A stretch of DNA of 64,000 nt from Gemella massiliensis. Its GTDB lineage: Bacteria > Bacillota > Bacilli > Staphylococcales > Gemellaceae. Numbering within the stretch: the stretch's first letter is position 1; each line of letters begins with the position of its first letter. This document shows, piece by piece, positions 16,931-26,530 of the stretch. Below the pieces are notes generated by a model. The model saw only the letters and a list, made by a program, of their open reading frames with translations. It did no database searches and was not told the origin of the DNA. The stretch covers positions 449,458 to 513,457 of the forward strand of contig NZ_LT635544.1 of assembly GCF_900120125.1 (NCBI RefSeq). The letters are read 5' to 3'. Both the position numbers and the translations under genes were made by a program.

Positions 16931-17625
16931 GCTTTTAATCTGTTCCGATTGTGGAGGAAAGCTAAGCTATTGAGAGCCGGCAGAACATAAAGAAAAGAAA
17001 TATGATAGTGATTACTCTTTTGTATGCCAACATTACAGACACAGAAAAGGTACTTGCAGTATTCACTACATCAAAGTAAAAACGGTGAATGAAATTCTCC
17101 TAAAATCAATAAAAGAAATCACAGATTTTGCAAAAGAAGAAAAGCAAGAGTTTATAAAAGTGATGAACAAGTTAGTCGACGAAAAAAGAGAAGAAAATTA
17201 TAAAGAGGATAAAACAAAATTAGAAAAATTATCATCAAGAAATACAGAACTAACAACTCTCATTACAAAGCTATATGAAGGCCATGCACTTGGAAAAATT
17301 CCTGTAAAACACTTTGATAGATTATTTAATACCTATGATACAAAGCAACAAGACTTAGAAAAAAATACAGTATTTTGAACAAGAAATAGAAAGATATTAT
17401 CAGAGAAAAGTTGACACCGATAAATTCTTAAAAATGATAGAAAAATATACCAATATTGAAAAACTGACCGTACCTATGATAAATGAGTATATAGAAAAAG
17501 TTGTAGTCCATGAAGCGATAGGAGGAAGAAAAGGTAAAGAAAGAAAACAATAAGTTGATGTATATTTTAATTTTATAGGCAACTATCAAGTGCCACAGAA
17601 AGCTGATATAGAAAAAATGGCTTAA
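16928..17625 (+). pseudogene. Large serine recombinase, C-terminal remnant
   Basis: It begins in the zinc-ribbon region (GLLICSDCGGKLSY, then CQHYRHRKGTCSIHYIK) and continues through a coiled coil (FDRLFNTYDTKQQDLEKK) to VPMINEYIEKVVVHEA. Frameshift at about 17366 and an internal TAA at about 17551. The N-terminal catalytic domain is missing, so it cannot act. It resembles the TnpX/TndX-type recombinases of clostridial transposons and was probably the integrase of the second element. Confidence 0.75.
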
Positions 17626-17671
17626 AAATGGTATAATATTAAATGAAATAGGATTGTGAGGAGGTGTTTTT

Positions 17672-19150
17672 ATGTCGACAATTAAAATTGAAAACCTCAC
17701 TTTCTCATATTATGGATATGTAAAACCTATATTTGAAAATGTGTCGTTTTCCTTTGATACAAACTGGAAAATAGGATTGATAGGAAGAAATGGAATTGGT
17801 AAATCAACTCTATTTAAGTTACTTTTAAATCAAGAAACTTATCAAGGTAAAATAAGCAAGGATGTTGAATTTATTAAATTTCCACCAAATATAATTGATA
17901 CTTCAAAATTAGGGATTGAGTTATATAAAGAACTAATATCAGATGAGGAAGAATGGAAATTATTTAGAGAACTTAATTTGCTAAATGTAGATGAAAGGCT
18001 TGTTTATAGGAGATTTGAAACGCTTTCTAAAGGAGAACAAACAAAAATCCTTTTAGCTATTTTGTTTACAAGAGAAGATGGTTTTTTACTTATTGATGAA
18101 CCAACAAACCATTTAGATATGGACGGAAGAAAAATTGTAAGTGAATATCTGAAAAGTAAAAAAGGTTTTTTGCTCATATCTCATGATAGAGATTTTTTAG
18201 ATGGCTGTGTCAATCATGTTATTTCTATTAACAGGAATTCTATTGATGTTCAATCAGGAAATTATACATCATGGTATGAAAACAAATTGATGAAAGATCA
18301 ATTTGAAATCAGTCAAAATGAGAGATTAAGAAAAGATATTAAACGATTAAAAGAAGCTGCAAGACAAAGTAAAATTTGGTCTGATAAAATTGAAAACACT
18401 AAAAATGGTGTGAAAGTATCAGGTGTAAAACCGGACAAAGGACATATAGGTCATCAGTCAGCCAAGATGATGAAAAAATCTAAGAATTTGGAGAATAGAC
18501 AAAATAAGGCAATAGAAGAAAAACAGAATTTATTAAAAGATATTGAAACAAAGGAAAGTCTATTACTGCATCCGTTACATCATCACAAAAATCCTCTAAT
18601 ATCGGTTGGTGATTTATCATCACACTATGGAGAAAAACAGATATTAAATAACCTAAGCTTTGAGATAAAACAAGGCGATATAATAGCTATATGTGGTAGT
18701 AATGGAAGTGGAAAATCGACCTTGATTAAAATTTTATTAGGTCTAAATCATGAATATACAGGTGAGGTAAAATTAGTAAGTAATTTGAAAATATCGTATA
18801 TACCTCAAGATACATCTGATTTAACAGGTAGCCTAAATGAGTATATTCATAAGCAAGATGTTGATGAAACATTGTGTAAAACAATTCTTAGAAAATTAGA
18901 TTTTTCAAGAGAATTATTTGAAATGGATATGAAGAATTATAGTGATGGACAAAAAAAGAAAGTTTTAATTGTCGTAAGTTTGTCAAAGCCAGCTCATTTA
19001 TTTGTTTGGGACGAACCATTAAATTATATAGATGTAATATCAAGAATACAGATTGAGGAAATTATAAAAGAAGCAAAGCCTACACTTATATTTGTGGAAC
19101 ACGATAAGCGATTTTTAGAAGATATGGCTAATAAAATAATACAATTATAA
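17672..19150 (+). CDS. lsa(C): ABC-F ribosomal protection protein, Lsa(C)-like
   Basis: 492 residues, two ABC ATPase domains and no membrane segments, the architecture of antibiotic-resistance ABC-F proteins. Domain 1: Walker A GRNGIGKST (about 37-45), signature LSKGEQTK, Walker B FLLIDEPTNHLD. A charged linker lies at about 200-310. Domain 2: Walker A GSNGSGKST, signature YSDGQKKK, Walker B HLFVWDEPLNYID. Length and N-terminus (KIENLTFSYYGYVKPIFENV) agree with Lsa(C), which gives lincosamide, streptogramin A and pleuromutilin resistance. The exact allele is recalled, not searched. GAGGAGGTG precedes the ATG, and an extended -10 (TGGTATAAT) lies at about 17629-17637. The gene is intact and sits between transposon relics. 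Confidence 0.85.
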   Translation: MSTIKIENLTFSYYGYVKPIFENVSFSFDTNWKIGLIGRNGIGKSTLFKLLLNQETYQGKISKDVEFIKFPPNIIDTSKLGIELYKELISDEEEWKLFRELNLLNVDERLVYRRFETLSKGEQTKILLAILFTREDGFLLIDEPTNHLDMDGRKIVSEYLKSKKGFLLISHDRDFLDGCVNHVISINRNSIDVQSGNYTSWYENKLMKDQFEISQNERLRKDIKRLKEAARQSKIWSDKIENTKNGVKVSGVKPDKGHIGHQSAKMMKKSKNLENRQNKAIEEKQNLLKDIETKESLLLHPLHHHKNPLISVGDLSSHYGEKQILNNLSFEIKQGDIIAICGSNGSGKSTLIKILLGLNHEYTGEVKLVSNLKISYIPQDTSDLTGSLNEYIHKQDVDETLCKTILRKLDFSRELFEMDMKNYSDGQKKKVLIVVSLSKPAHLFVWDEPLNYIDVISRIQIEEIIKEAKPTLIFVEHDKRFLEDMANKIIQL

Positions 19151-19575
19151 ACGAAATAAACAATCAAAGTTTAGAAGAATCTAATGAAAGTATAAAGTAT
19201 TGTGAGTTTGAGAATTATGGAAATAATTGCATTGTTGAGAGGAATAACACCGATAGGGAAAATAGAATACCTAAAATGACACTTTTAGTAGAAATAATTG
19301 AAAAAGTAAGACTGAAAAATGTAAATACTTGTATTAAAATTGATAATGTTATTTTGGAAACAGAGTTATCAAAGGAGCAAACGGCAAACGGCAAACTTAA
19401 TTCATTATATAATAGCTAAAGAAACAGGATCAAATTTAAGTATTATCATAAAAAAGGTTCAGAAACTAAGTTTAGAGAAATAAAATAAAAAAACAGTCCT
19501 CAACTTTTGATATGTACCCTCTTTACTGGACAATCAGTAAGGAGGGTATTTTTATGCGTTATAGCTATGGATTTA
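19151..19575. other. Open frame without start, then IS3-family left-end fragment
   Basis: 19152-19418 is one open frame lacking a plausible start (contains ENRIPKMTLLVEIIEKVRL); I do not recognise it. 19513-19575 carries the hairpin TACCCTC...GGAGGGTA and ATG 19554 reading MRYSYGF, which looks like the left end and orfA start of an IS3-family element, cut off by the ISL3 element at 19576. Confidence 0.4.
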
Positions 19576-19621
19576 GGCTCTGTGTCAAATACGGGGCATG
19601 AGAAAAAATAAGGATAAAATG

Positions 19622-21023
19622 CTAAGCAATGCAGTGTTGCTTGGCATTTTTCAAAACGCCCTTAAAAGAAATATTATTTTTATACTCAGAAACAAATAAC
19701 CTAGAAACAACTAAAATGCGTAATCTAAAGTTATAAAAGCTATTATAACCATAAGAAACTCTCTTTAAAACCTTTATCTTATTATTAATACCCTCCAAAG
19801 AACCATTAGAAATAGAATACCTAACACTATTAAGCATATACTCTTTATGTTTTCTCATAGTATTAATAGCCTTACTAACACCATCAGATAAATCGATAGT
19901 AGATTTTTCAATTAATTCTTTAAACTCCAACTCATTTCTATACCTTATTGCATATCTAATATCCTGAACTCTCTCATAGCTAGCCTTAAATATACAATCT
20001 AATCCTAATAAATAATCTAAAATATCACGTCTAGTAACTAAACTCCTAAAACTCCTATTAAAGAAAAACCTACCATGAGTAACATTACTTTCATCTTCTA
20101 ATATTAACTTCCAATTATTTTTTAAAAGAGTATAATTAATACCTTTTTGTTTTTTGTAAATATTCATTAGCTTAACTCTAGTTCTATTAAGTTCTCTATT
20201 AACATTTTGAATAAAGTTCTCTATTAACATTTTGAATAATATGAAACCTATCTATAACAATTTCAGCATTAGGAAACTTATTTCTAATCAACTTCATATA
20301 AGGAGTATAAATATCAATACAAATAGCCTTAACATTACTTCTAGCCTCTTTAGAAAATCTGGAAAAATAATTATTTAAAATATACTCAGTTCTACCATCA
20401 ACTATATCAATAATCTCATGAGTTAAAGCATCTAAAAAAATAAAACTCATACCATTTTTACTATCTTTAGTAAACTTTAACTCATCAAAGCATAAATACT
20501 CAGGTAAGGTATTATAGTTAAGAATGTCTACATGGGATTTACATTTATAAAGAGTTCTTATAACAGTATTAACCGATACATTATTCATTTTGGCTATTTG
20601 TTTAAAAGATAAAGTATCAGCTAAATCACTCATTATAGAAAACTTAACATTTTTAGAAATACTACAGTATTTATCTACAAAAGAAGTAGTAGCTACAAAT
20701 TTTTTATTACAAGTTTTACACTTGAAACGTTGCTTTCTTAGTTCCAAATAAGCAGGGATACCTGATATTTTTAATAGATTAATTCTAGTAAGTTCATTAA
20801 AGCCGTTTTTAACTACAGTATAACCTTTATTAAGACAACCACAGCATTTACACTTCTTGGGTTTATATGTTAAGGTACCTTTGAATACAAAGTACTTTTG
20901 ATTGTTTTTAATGATTTCTCTATGTGTTTCCTCTATAGTAATGTTTTTATCTTTTATTTGTAGTAGGTTTTTAATGAATTCTCCCTCTTTTATTTCTTTT
21001 GTTTTTGTGTTAAAATTATTCAT
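19622..21023 (-). pseudogene. ISL3-family transposase, split by a 25-bp tandem duplication (copy 1)
   Basis: The N-terminal frame (20199-21023) has the ISL3 zinc-finger pair CKCCGC...CKTC, a helix-turn-helix and the first DDE region YLCFDELKF, and ends ...FHIIQNVNRELYSKC. The C-terminal frame (19622-20230) resumes QNVNRELNRTRVKLMNIYKK and carries the last catalytic region YSISNGSLEGINNKIK. The break is caused by a tandem 25-bp repeat at 20190-20214 and 20215-20239. Removing one unit restores one transposase of about 450 residues. Confidence 0.85.
20190..20239. repeat. 25-bp tandem duplication inside the ISL3 transposase
   Basis: Two exact units starting AGTTCTCTATTAACATTTTG. 25 is not a multiple of 3, so the frame is lost. 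Also present at 42815-42864 in the other copy. Confidence 0.9.
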
Positions 21024-21401
21024 GACAGATATCCTTTCATAGTTTATTTTTTGCACTTTAATTATATTGGATATTTGTCTTTTTGTATATTAAAGAACAA
21101 TACGAGGTATGGATTTTTCCCATGCCCCGTATTTATTATACAACCTCTTTTTTCATGCCTATTTTCAATTTATATTGCGATCAATAAATAGGGAAAACTC
21201 GTAGAGAAGCTAACTAGTATTTCAAATGCCTTTCACTAATATATATATATACGTTGAAATACTAATTCCTTAAATATGTTACAGAAAGTAAAGGAGATAC
21301 GATGATAAGGATAAGAAGCCCTACTTAAAAGACAACTGAATATGCAAACGCTTAGCGATTGGAATTAACTTTTCAGTCGCTTTTTTAATCGGAGGGAAAT
21401 A

Positions 21402-21715
21402 AATGAATAAAGAGATGATTAACATCAATGCCAACTTGTTAAAAAAACCTACTTTTGGGACTTTTAATAAAGGCGATGAAGAGGTTCAAGTTGTAAATTT
21501 TGTTCTTTTAAAAAGTTACGAATAAATATAGAGAGTATACCAACTGTACAGCCTATAACAATAAATCTGAAGTGGCTAAGGAGTTTTCAAAAGGTGATTT
21601 AATTTGCATCTTCGGCTACTTTAAGAAGTGTGAAAAAGGGTGAAAGACTTACAAAAACTTTGTAGTGAAGTCATATAACAAAATTGAAAATAAAGAAGAA
21701 AATGAGCAGGAATAA
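21402..21715 (+). pseudogene. Decayed SSB gene of the second element
   Basis: ATG 21402 reads MNKEMININANLLKKPTFGTF and continues VVNFVLLKSYE before a stop at about 21523. Other frames continue YTNCTAYNNKSEVAKEFSKG, DLICIFGYFKK and the acidic tail. It is clearly homologous to the SSB at 7543, with several frameshifts and a TGA at about 21644. A terminator-like hairpin and a GGAGGG site still precede it. Confidence 0.75.
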
Positions 21716-21718
21716 ATT

Positions 21719-21865
21719 ATGGAATTTTTTACACAAGCTGTTAGTATATTAAAAATTTTAGTTATGGCAGTAGGCGCAGAGCTTGAAACATGGGGAATTA
21801 TCAACCTCGTGGAAAGATATGGGAATGACAATCTTGTAGCTAAATCACAGGCTCCAAGCAATTGA
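21719..21865 (+). pseudogene. Decayed Maff2-like gene of the second element
   Basis: 48 residues, MEFFTQAVSILKILVMAVGA, then INLVERYGNDN. Substitutions at normally invariant glycines and an early stop suggest decay, as does the context. Counterpart of 7858-8016. A promoter matching the XRE promoter follows at 21928-21956, but the XRE gene is lost after about 22010. Confidence 0.6.
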
Positions 21866-22054
21866 TAAAATAAAGACTGAACGACACAACCAAATCTCTA
21901 AAATAAAAACATAAAGGCAAGCAAATATTGGATATAATTAATATTTATGGTATAATCCTTGTAAGTATAGTAGTGAAAAAAGAGGATTAGTATTGCATTG
22001 AACTACAAAAAAATAATGTATTATGGTTAATATAGAAGATAAGGAGGTAGAAAA

Positions 22055-22960
22055 ATGTCTAATTTATCGTTGAAATATCGTTTTTTAAAAGCATTTATTA
22101 AGTTCATAGGATTTAAAAAATATTTTAATTCAGGTGAAGCTGAGTTGATTGCAAAAGCTCGAAAGGATATGGATAAAACAAAGATTCCTATGCTTTCTCA
22201 TAATGAAATAGACTATGAAATTAAAGAGTTTAATGGGGAAAAGGTTGTATATATAACTCATAAGAAACCGACAAAGAAAGTGTGCCTATTTTTAATTGGG
22301 GGTGGTATGCTTGTGCATCCTCGTCCGGCTTCTATTAAAAAGGCTTTGAAAATAGCTCTTGAAAGTGGACGAAATATGGTTATTCCATATTATCCGCTTT
22401 GCATAGATCATACAATTGATGAAGTATTTGATTGGATTTATGCTTTGTATAAGTCAATGCTCAATACTTATAGCGCTTCGAACATTCTTGTTACGGGAAG
22501 TTCTTCCGGTGCGACACTTGCATTAGGACTTGTATCTCATATCAATGCAATGCATAAAGAAGTTGAAGTTCCCAAGAAAATATATGCGTCATCACCCGGA
22601 CAATGCTTTACAGATGAAGAGTTGATAAGAAAAGGGCAGGAACTTGATAAAAAAGATGTTTTATTGAGTCTGTCTTATATGGAAAAAATGGATAAAATTT
22701 TGACTCATGGTAAAAATGTTCCGGAATATATGTTATATCTTGAAAAGGGAGATTATCACGGGGTAGGAGAGGTTTATCTTTCCTATGGAAGTGATGAAGT
22801 ATTATATGCCGCATATGAACCCATCAAAACTAAATTAAAAGAATGTGGGGTAAGGGTTATTTCGGAAATAGGGGGAAATTTGTATCACTGTTATCCATTT
22901 TTTCCTGTTGTAAAAGAAGCGAAATCAGGTTGGAGAAATATGATTGAATATCACAAATGA
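22055..22960 (+). CDS. Alpha/beta hydrolase (acetyl-esterase-like)
   Basis: 301 residues. Nucleophile elbow GSSSGA at about 149-154. Oxyanion-type loop FLIGGGMLVHPRP at about 75-87, with Ile where the usual His of HGGG sits. Acid region YGSDEVLYAAYEP, and a His in NLYHCYPFF near the C-terminus. This is the HSL/steryl-acetyl-hydrolase-like class; the substrate is unknown. AAGGAGG lies before ATG 22055. It begins exactly where homology to the first element's XRE gene ends. Confidence 0.75.
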   Translation: MSNLSLKYRFLKAFIKFIGFKKYFNSGEAELIAKARKDMDKTKIPMLSHNEIDYEIKEFNGEKVVYITHKKPTKKVCLFLIGGGMLVHPRPASIKKALKIALESGRNMVIPYYPLCIDHTIDEVFDWIYALYKSMLNTYSASNILVTGSSSGATLALGLVSHINAMHKEVEVPKKIYASSPGQCFTDEELIRKGQELDKKDVLLSLSYMEKMDKILTHGKNVPEYMLYLEKGDYHGVGEVYLSYGSDEVLYAAYEPIKTKLKECGVRVISEIGGNLYHCYPFFPVVKEAKSGWRNMIEYHK

Positions 22961-23282
22961 TTTATCTATGGGAAATTGAAAAATCAAATTAGAAAAAAAA
23001 ACATAGTAAAAATCTGATATAATAAATTTACCACAAAATACTAAGGAGATTTTTACTATATCTAAAACTAATTTTACAAGAAAATATAAGGTATATTTTT
23101 CCTTTTTCTACTGCCCTTTTGGGTCAGCCCCATCATATCCGTGATTTATTTTAACTTTTTTGTTTCACATCATTTACAAATGTATATAATGAAATTTACT
23201 GCCTGATATAAAATAGTTAAATTTGTATTGCATATTAAAAAGATATGCGATACAATTTCTATATAAAATTAAGGAGGATGCT
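22961..23282. other. IS fragments upstream of the acyltransferase gene
   Basis: At about 23041-23110 there is AAGGAG followed by codons reading SKTNFTRKYK, perhaps a transposase start. 23123-23186 matches 25670-25735 and ends in TGTTTCACATCATTTACAAA, the complement of the IS1202-like terminal repeat. No gene is supported. Confidence 0.5.
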
Positions 23283-24338
23283 ATGGATATAATAATACTA
23301 TTATTATTTTCAGGTTTAATATTTTTGCTCCCAAAGGGTAATAAAGATTATTTAGACAAGAACTCAACAAACGGATTAAAAGGATTATTAGCTATTGGCA
23401 TAATATTACATCACCTATCTCAGTGGATATCTTCTGGGGAGACTTTTTCTAATTTTCAATATATGGGTACTTATATTGTTTCTATTTTCTTCTTTTTATC
23501 TGGCTATGGATTATATATTCAAACCCAAGTAAAATCTGATTATTTAACTAGTTTTTTTAGAAAAAGACTGTTGAAAATACTTATTCCATTTGTATTTATC
23601 TCTGGAATATACTTAGTTTATAGAGTGGTATATCTAAAAGAAATAATAAATTTGAATTTCTTTTATAATTTATTTTTAAAACATACAACTATAATATATA
23701 ATGGTTGGTTTGTTGATATTATAATTTTTACTTATATATTTTTCTATATCTCATTTAAATTTATAAAGAATACTACCATGAGTATTACGGTTAATTTTAT
23801 CTTTATTGTATTATATATTGTTGTAGCTATAAAATTGAATTATGGATTTTGGTGGTATAATAGTATTCTTACATTTATTATAGGATTAGTTTGGGCAAAA
23901 AACAAAAAAGTAATAGATTATTTCTTTGGAAAATATTATATTTTAAGTCTAATGCTTTTTACTATTTTAATATTTATATCTCATAAATATAATATTGTTC
24001 TTACCAAAGTAGGATTAGTAGATGCCTATAGTTATGCAATTTCAGCGAATCTAGACAATATTATTTTCACGATATATTTTATGCTAATTATAAAAAATAT
24101 TGACTTCAGTAATAATTATTTACTAAAGTTAGGTACAATATCCTTTGAATTATATATGATTCACGGTCTTGCTATTACATTTTTCGGTAAATATTTTACT
24201 TCTTCAAATTTAAATGACATTCTCTTCACAATAGTCGTTTTCTTAGTTAGTATAATTTCTGCAAAGGCTATCCATTTGATAATTATTAATATTCAAAAGA
24301 GGTGGCTGATCCAAAAGGACAGTAGAAAAAAGAAGTAG
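23283..24338 (+). CDS. Membrane acyltransferase (acyltransferase-3 family)
   Basis: 351 residues with about ten hydrophobic segments. After the first helix comes NSTNGLKGLLAIGIILHHLS (about 27-46), containing the conserved His of acyltransferase-3/OafA-like proteins that O-acetylate surface polysaccharides. FFFLSGYGLY and FFRKRLLKILIPF follow in the usual order, and ELYMIHGL near the end. ATG 23283 has AAGGAGG 5 bp upstream. The gene is very AT-rich, lies between two IS1202-like ends and has its own terminator at 24327-24361. Confidence 0.8.
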   Translation: MDIIILLLFSGLIFLLPKGNKDYLDKNSTNGLKGLLAIGIILHHLSQWISSGETFSNFQYMGTYIVSIFFFLSGYGLYIQTQVKSDYLTSFFRKRLLKILIPFVFISGIYLVYRVVYLKEIINLNFFYNLFLKHTTIIYNGWFVDIIIFTYIFFYISFKFIKNTTMSITVNFIFIVLYIVVAIKLNYGFWWYNSILTFIIGLVWAKNKKVIDYFFGKYYILSLMLFTILIFISHKYNIVLTKVGLVDAYSYAISANLDNIIFTIYFMLIIKNIDFSNNYLLKLGTISFELYMIHGLAITFFGKYFTSSNLNDILFTIVVFLVSIISAKAIHLIIINIQKRWLIQKDSRKKK

Positions 24339-24363
24339 CGAAAAAATCGTTACTTCTTTTTAA
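24327..24363 (+). terminator. Terminator of the acyltransferase gene
   Basis: 14-nt arms 24327-24340 and 24348-24361 (AAAAGAAGTAGCG / CGTTACTTCTTTT, one mismatch); the 3' arm ends in Ts and overlaps the stop region. Confidence 0.75.
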
Positions 24364-24402
24364 AATTAATAAACAAAAAATCATCTCCATGATATAATAA
24401 TA

Positions 24403-24755
24403 GTATAAACCAAAAAATCATGAAAATTATTATAACAGAAAAAACACAACGATATATACCCCATACACTACAAATAAGACTTGCAGCAGTAAAAACATAT
24501 AGAAATAACAATGCTATAGAGTTTATTTGTAGACGATACAAAATAATCTAAAGCATCACTTATGCGTTGGAATAAAAGATATGACGGAACAAAACACTCT
24601 CCCTTATGGATAAATCACATAAACCACACTCACAAGAAGAAATAACATGGATTAAAAACTATATTAAACGTAATCCAAATATTTCTATGATTGAATTATA
24701 TGCTAAACTTAAATTTAATAAAGGTTATAAAAAACATCCTTGCTCTCTTTGTACC
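24403..24755 (+). pseudogene. IS1202-like transposase N-terminal fragment
   Basis: From ATG at about 24419 it reads KIIITEKTQRYIPHTLQIRL, AAVKTYRNNNAIEFICRRYK and, after stops and shifts, IKRNPNISMIELYAKLKFNK. This parallels the intact transposases at 4802 and 43799 but is clearly diverged. It breaks at about 24755, where IS1182-type sequence begins. Confidence 0.75.
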
Positions 24756-24773
24756 GACCCCAAAAAATCTAAC

Positions 24774-25541
24774 TTTTAGGAGATCGGTACAGTTACCTAC
24801 CAAGACTAAAAAATATGAAGAACAATTAGAAATACATCAAGAAAGAAACAGTTACTCTAAAACTGATACAGATGCAACATTCATGAGAATGAAAGATGAT
24901 CATATGAAAAATAGACAATTAAAAGCAGAATACAATATACAAGTAGGAGTACACAATAAATATGTATTAGAATTTACAATACATCAAAATCCAACAGATG
25001 TAAGAATATTCCAACCACATATGGAATATATAAAATCGCAAGGGGTAATAAATCCAAAAATAATAGTAGCTGATGCAGGATACGAAAGCAAAGAAAACTG
25101 TGTCTACTGTGAAGAAAATATAAAAAATTCATCAAACTGGGGATATAACGTACTTAATGATAGTTTTTTATGCCCAAATAACAGATATATATACTTTGAA
25201 AATTGTAAGTAGAACAAATAAATATGAATATAAAAGAGACTTAAAACAATATAAATGTGAAGACTGTGGTGATTATTCGTTAAAATAACTCTGTACGAAA
25301 GCAAAAGAGAATAGGATTATTTTATACAATCTAACGTATGAAGAGTTAAAGGCAAGACTTTTAAAAAATGAAGAAACTAAGAAAATATATTCGAAAAGAA
25401 AAATAGAAATTGAGAGGTTCTTTGGTAACTTAAGATAAAATCTAGCGTTCACAAGATTTCCCCTTTGCAGAATTGAAAATGTGAGAGTCGAATTTACCCT
25501 ACATGCTATTTCCCACAATCTAATAAAACTAGAAAAATAAC
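24774..25541 (+). pseudogene. IS1182-family transposase, C-terminal remnant
   Basis: It reads YSKTDTDATFMRMKDDHMKN, KAEYNIQVGVHNKYVLEFTI and IIVADAGYESKENC (catalytic Asp region). Beyond stops at about 25210 and 25285 it continues CEDCG, YEELKARLLKNEETKKIY, SKRKIEIERFFGNL (catalytic Glu region). The N-terminal third is missing. Confidence 0.75.
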
Positions 25542-25669
25542 TAATAAACAAAGGGAAATCAATTGATTTTATTGGGAAATATTTTTTATATTTTCAGTTA
25601 AAAATCATGGAAAAAACCAAAAAATAAGTTTTTCACAATCTTTTCTTGGGTTTTCTTTTCACTTTTGGG

Positions 25670-25968
25670 GTCAGCCCCATCATATCCGTGATTTATTTTT
25701 AACTTTTTTTGTTTCACATCATTTACAAATGTACAAGGGGACAGAGAAAAGCTAAGCAGCATATGGTTGTTTAGCTTTCTTCTTATTCGTCCTAATATTC
25801 AGGTTGTATAATAAATAGAAGTAGTGGTTTTTTCTCATCTCTATTTACTGTACATCCTAGTTGTAAATTTACAGGATGTATTATACTGCGTAGAATATAT
25901 GTTTGTTAATAAGTTTTTATGAATATGGACATATTTTTTGTTTTCTTGAAGTAATATATAAAATTCAG
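25670..25968. other. IS end remnants
   Basis: 25670-25735 repeats 23123-23186 and ends with the IS1202-like inverted repeat in reverse orientation. 25753-25781 is a hairpin, AAGCTAA...TTTAGCTT, like the transposase terminators of the ISL3 copies. 25803 onward (GGTTGTATAATAAATA) matches an ISL3 terminal repeat. No coding potential seen. Confidence 0.5.
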
Positions 25969-26346
25969 TTATCTATTGTAATCACATTTTTGACATTGTG
26001 TCATAATGTTGTCGCTACTTTCTCTCTGGAAAAGGCCCGCCCATTTACAAATGTTTTGGAGAATTGGCACAACTGATTTACCTTTATCTGTCAAAGAATA
26101 CTCCACTCTCGGAGGTATTTCATCGTACTGCTTACGGGTGACAAGCTCGTCATTGATAAGTTCCTTCAATGTAGCGGCAAGCACGGCATCCGTGATATTC
26201 AACATTTCCTTACGAATACTACTATACCGTAAAGTACCTTTTTCATTCAGAATACAGATTATGCGGGATTTCCATTTTCCTCCGAACAATTTAAGTCCAT
26301 ATTCTAACGGACACCTGATGTCCGGCTGCATTTTCTTTTGATACAT
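25969..26346 (-). CDS. HxlR-family winged-helix regulator
   Basis: 125 residues with the HxlR signature CPLEYGLKLFGGKWKSRIIC (about 12-31), LRYSSIRKEMLNITDAVLAA recognition helix and the wing EIPPRVEYSLTDKGK. A Cys at about 12 and C-terminal CQKC cysteines could sense oxidants, as in some relatives (HypR/YodB-type); this is inference. ATG 26346 has GGAGGTG before it; an upstream in-frame ATG at 26361 lies inside that site. It is divergent from the small gene at 26531, the usual HxlR arrangement with its target. Confidence 0.85.
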   Translation of the reverse strand: MYQKKMQPDIRCPLEYGLKLFGGKWKSRIICILNEKGTLRYSSIRKEMLNITDAVLAATLKELINDELVTRKQYDEIPPRVEYSLTDKGKSVVPILQNICKWAGLFQRESSDNIMTQCQKCDYNR

Positions 26347-26479
26347 ATTAAGCACCTCCAAACTTTCTACTTTTATTATAGCATTAGTACTTTTAAAAAT
26401 ATAATCACTATTAAATTTATAAGTAACAAATAAAATTCTTTATATCTTTTATTTATTTAGCATCTATGGTACACTGTAA

Positions 26480-26498
26480 TTGCATTCAGGAAATGCAA
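26480..26498. promoter_or_regulatory. Possible HxlR operator
   Basis: TTGCATT (26480-26486), 5 bp, AATGCAA (26492-26498): a perfect inverted repeat in the divergent intergenic region, about 33 bp before the start of 26531. Confidence 0.5.
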
Positions 26499-26530
26499 AT
26501 TCAAATATAAAATATTCGGAGGTATTCACG

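Larger units (their letters stand above)
19576..21145 (-). mobile_element. ISL3-family insertion sequence, copy 1 (1570 bp)
   Basis: The left end starts GGCTCTGTGTCAAATACGGG. The complement of the right end starts GGTTGTATAATAAATACGGG. Both continue GCATG, giving imperfect inverted repeats. No 8-bp duplication is present: the flanks TGGATTTA and TCTTTTTT differ, so one side has been rearranged since insertion. Nearly identical to copy 2 at 42201-43773. Confidence 0.85.

Noticed and set aside
20199-20230. The two ISL3 frames as two separate natural genes (orfA/orfB).
   Set aside because: The overlap consists of an exact 25-bp tandem duplication, and removing one unit restores a normal single-frame ISL3 transposase, so a mutation is the simpler explanation.
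19576-21145. ISL3 copy 1 as a fresh insertion with target duplication.
   Set aside because: The 8 bp on either side (TGGATTTA and TCTTTTTT) do not match.
24691-25212. A 173-codon frame as an intact transposase gene.
   Set aside because: Its first 25-30 residues come from an IS1202-like fragment and the rest from the middle of an IS1182 transposase; it is a chance fusion of two remnants.
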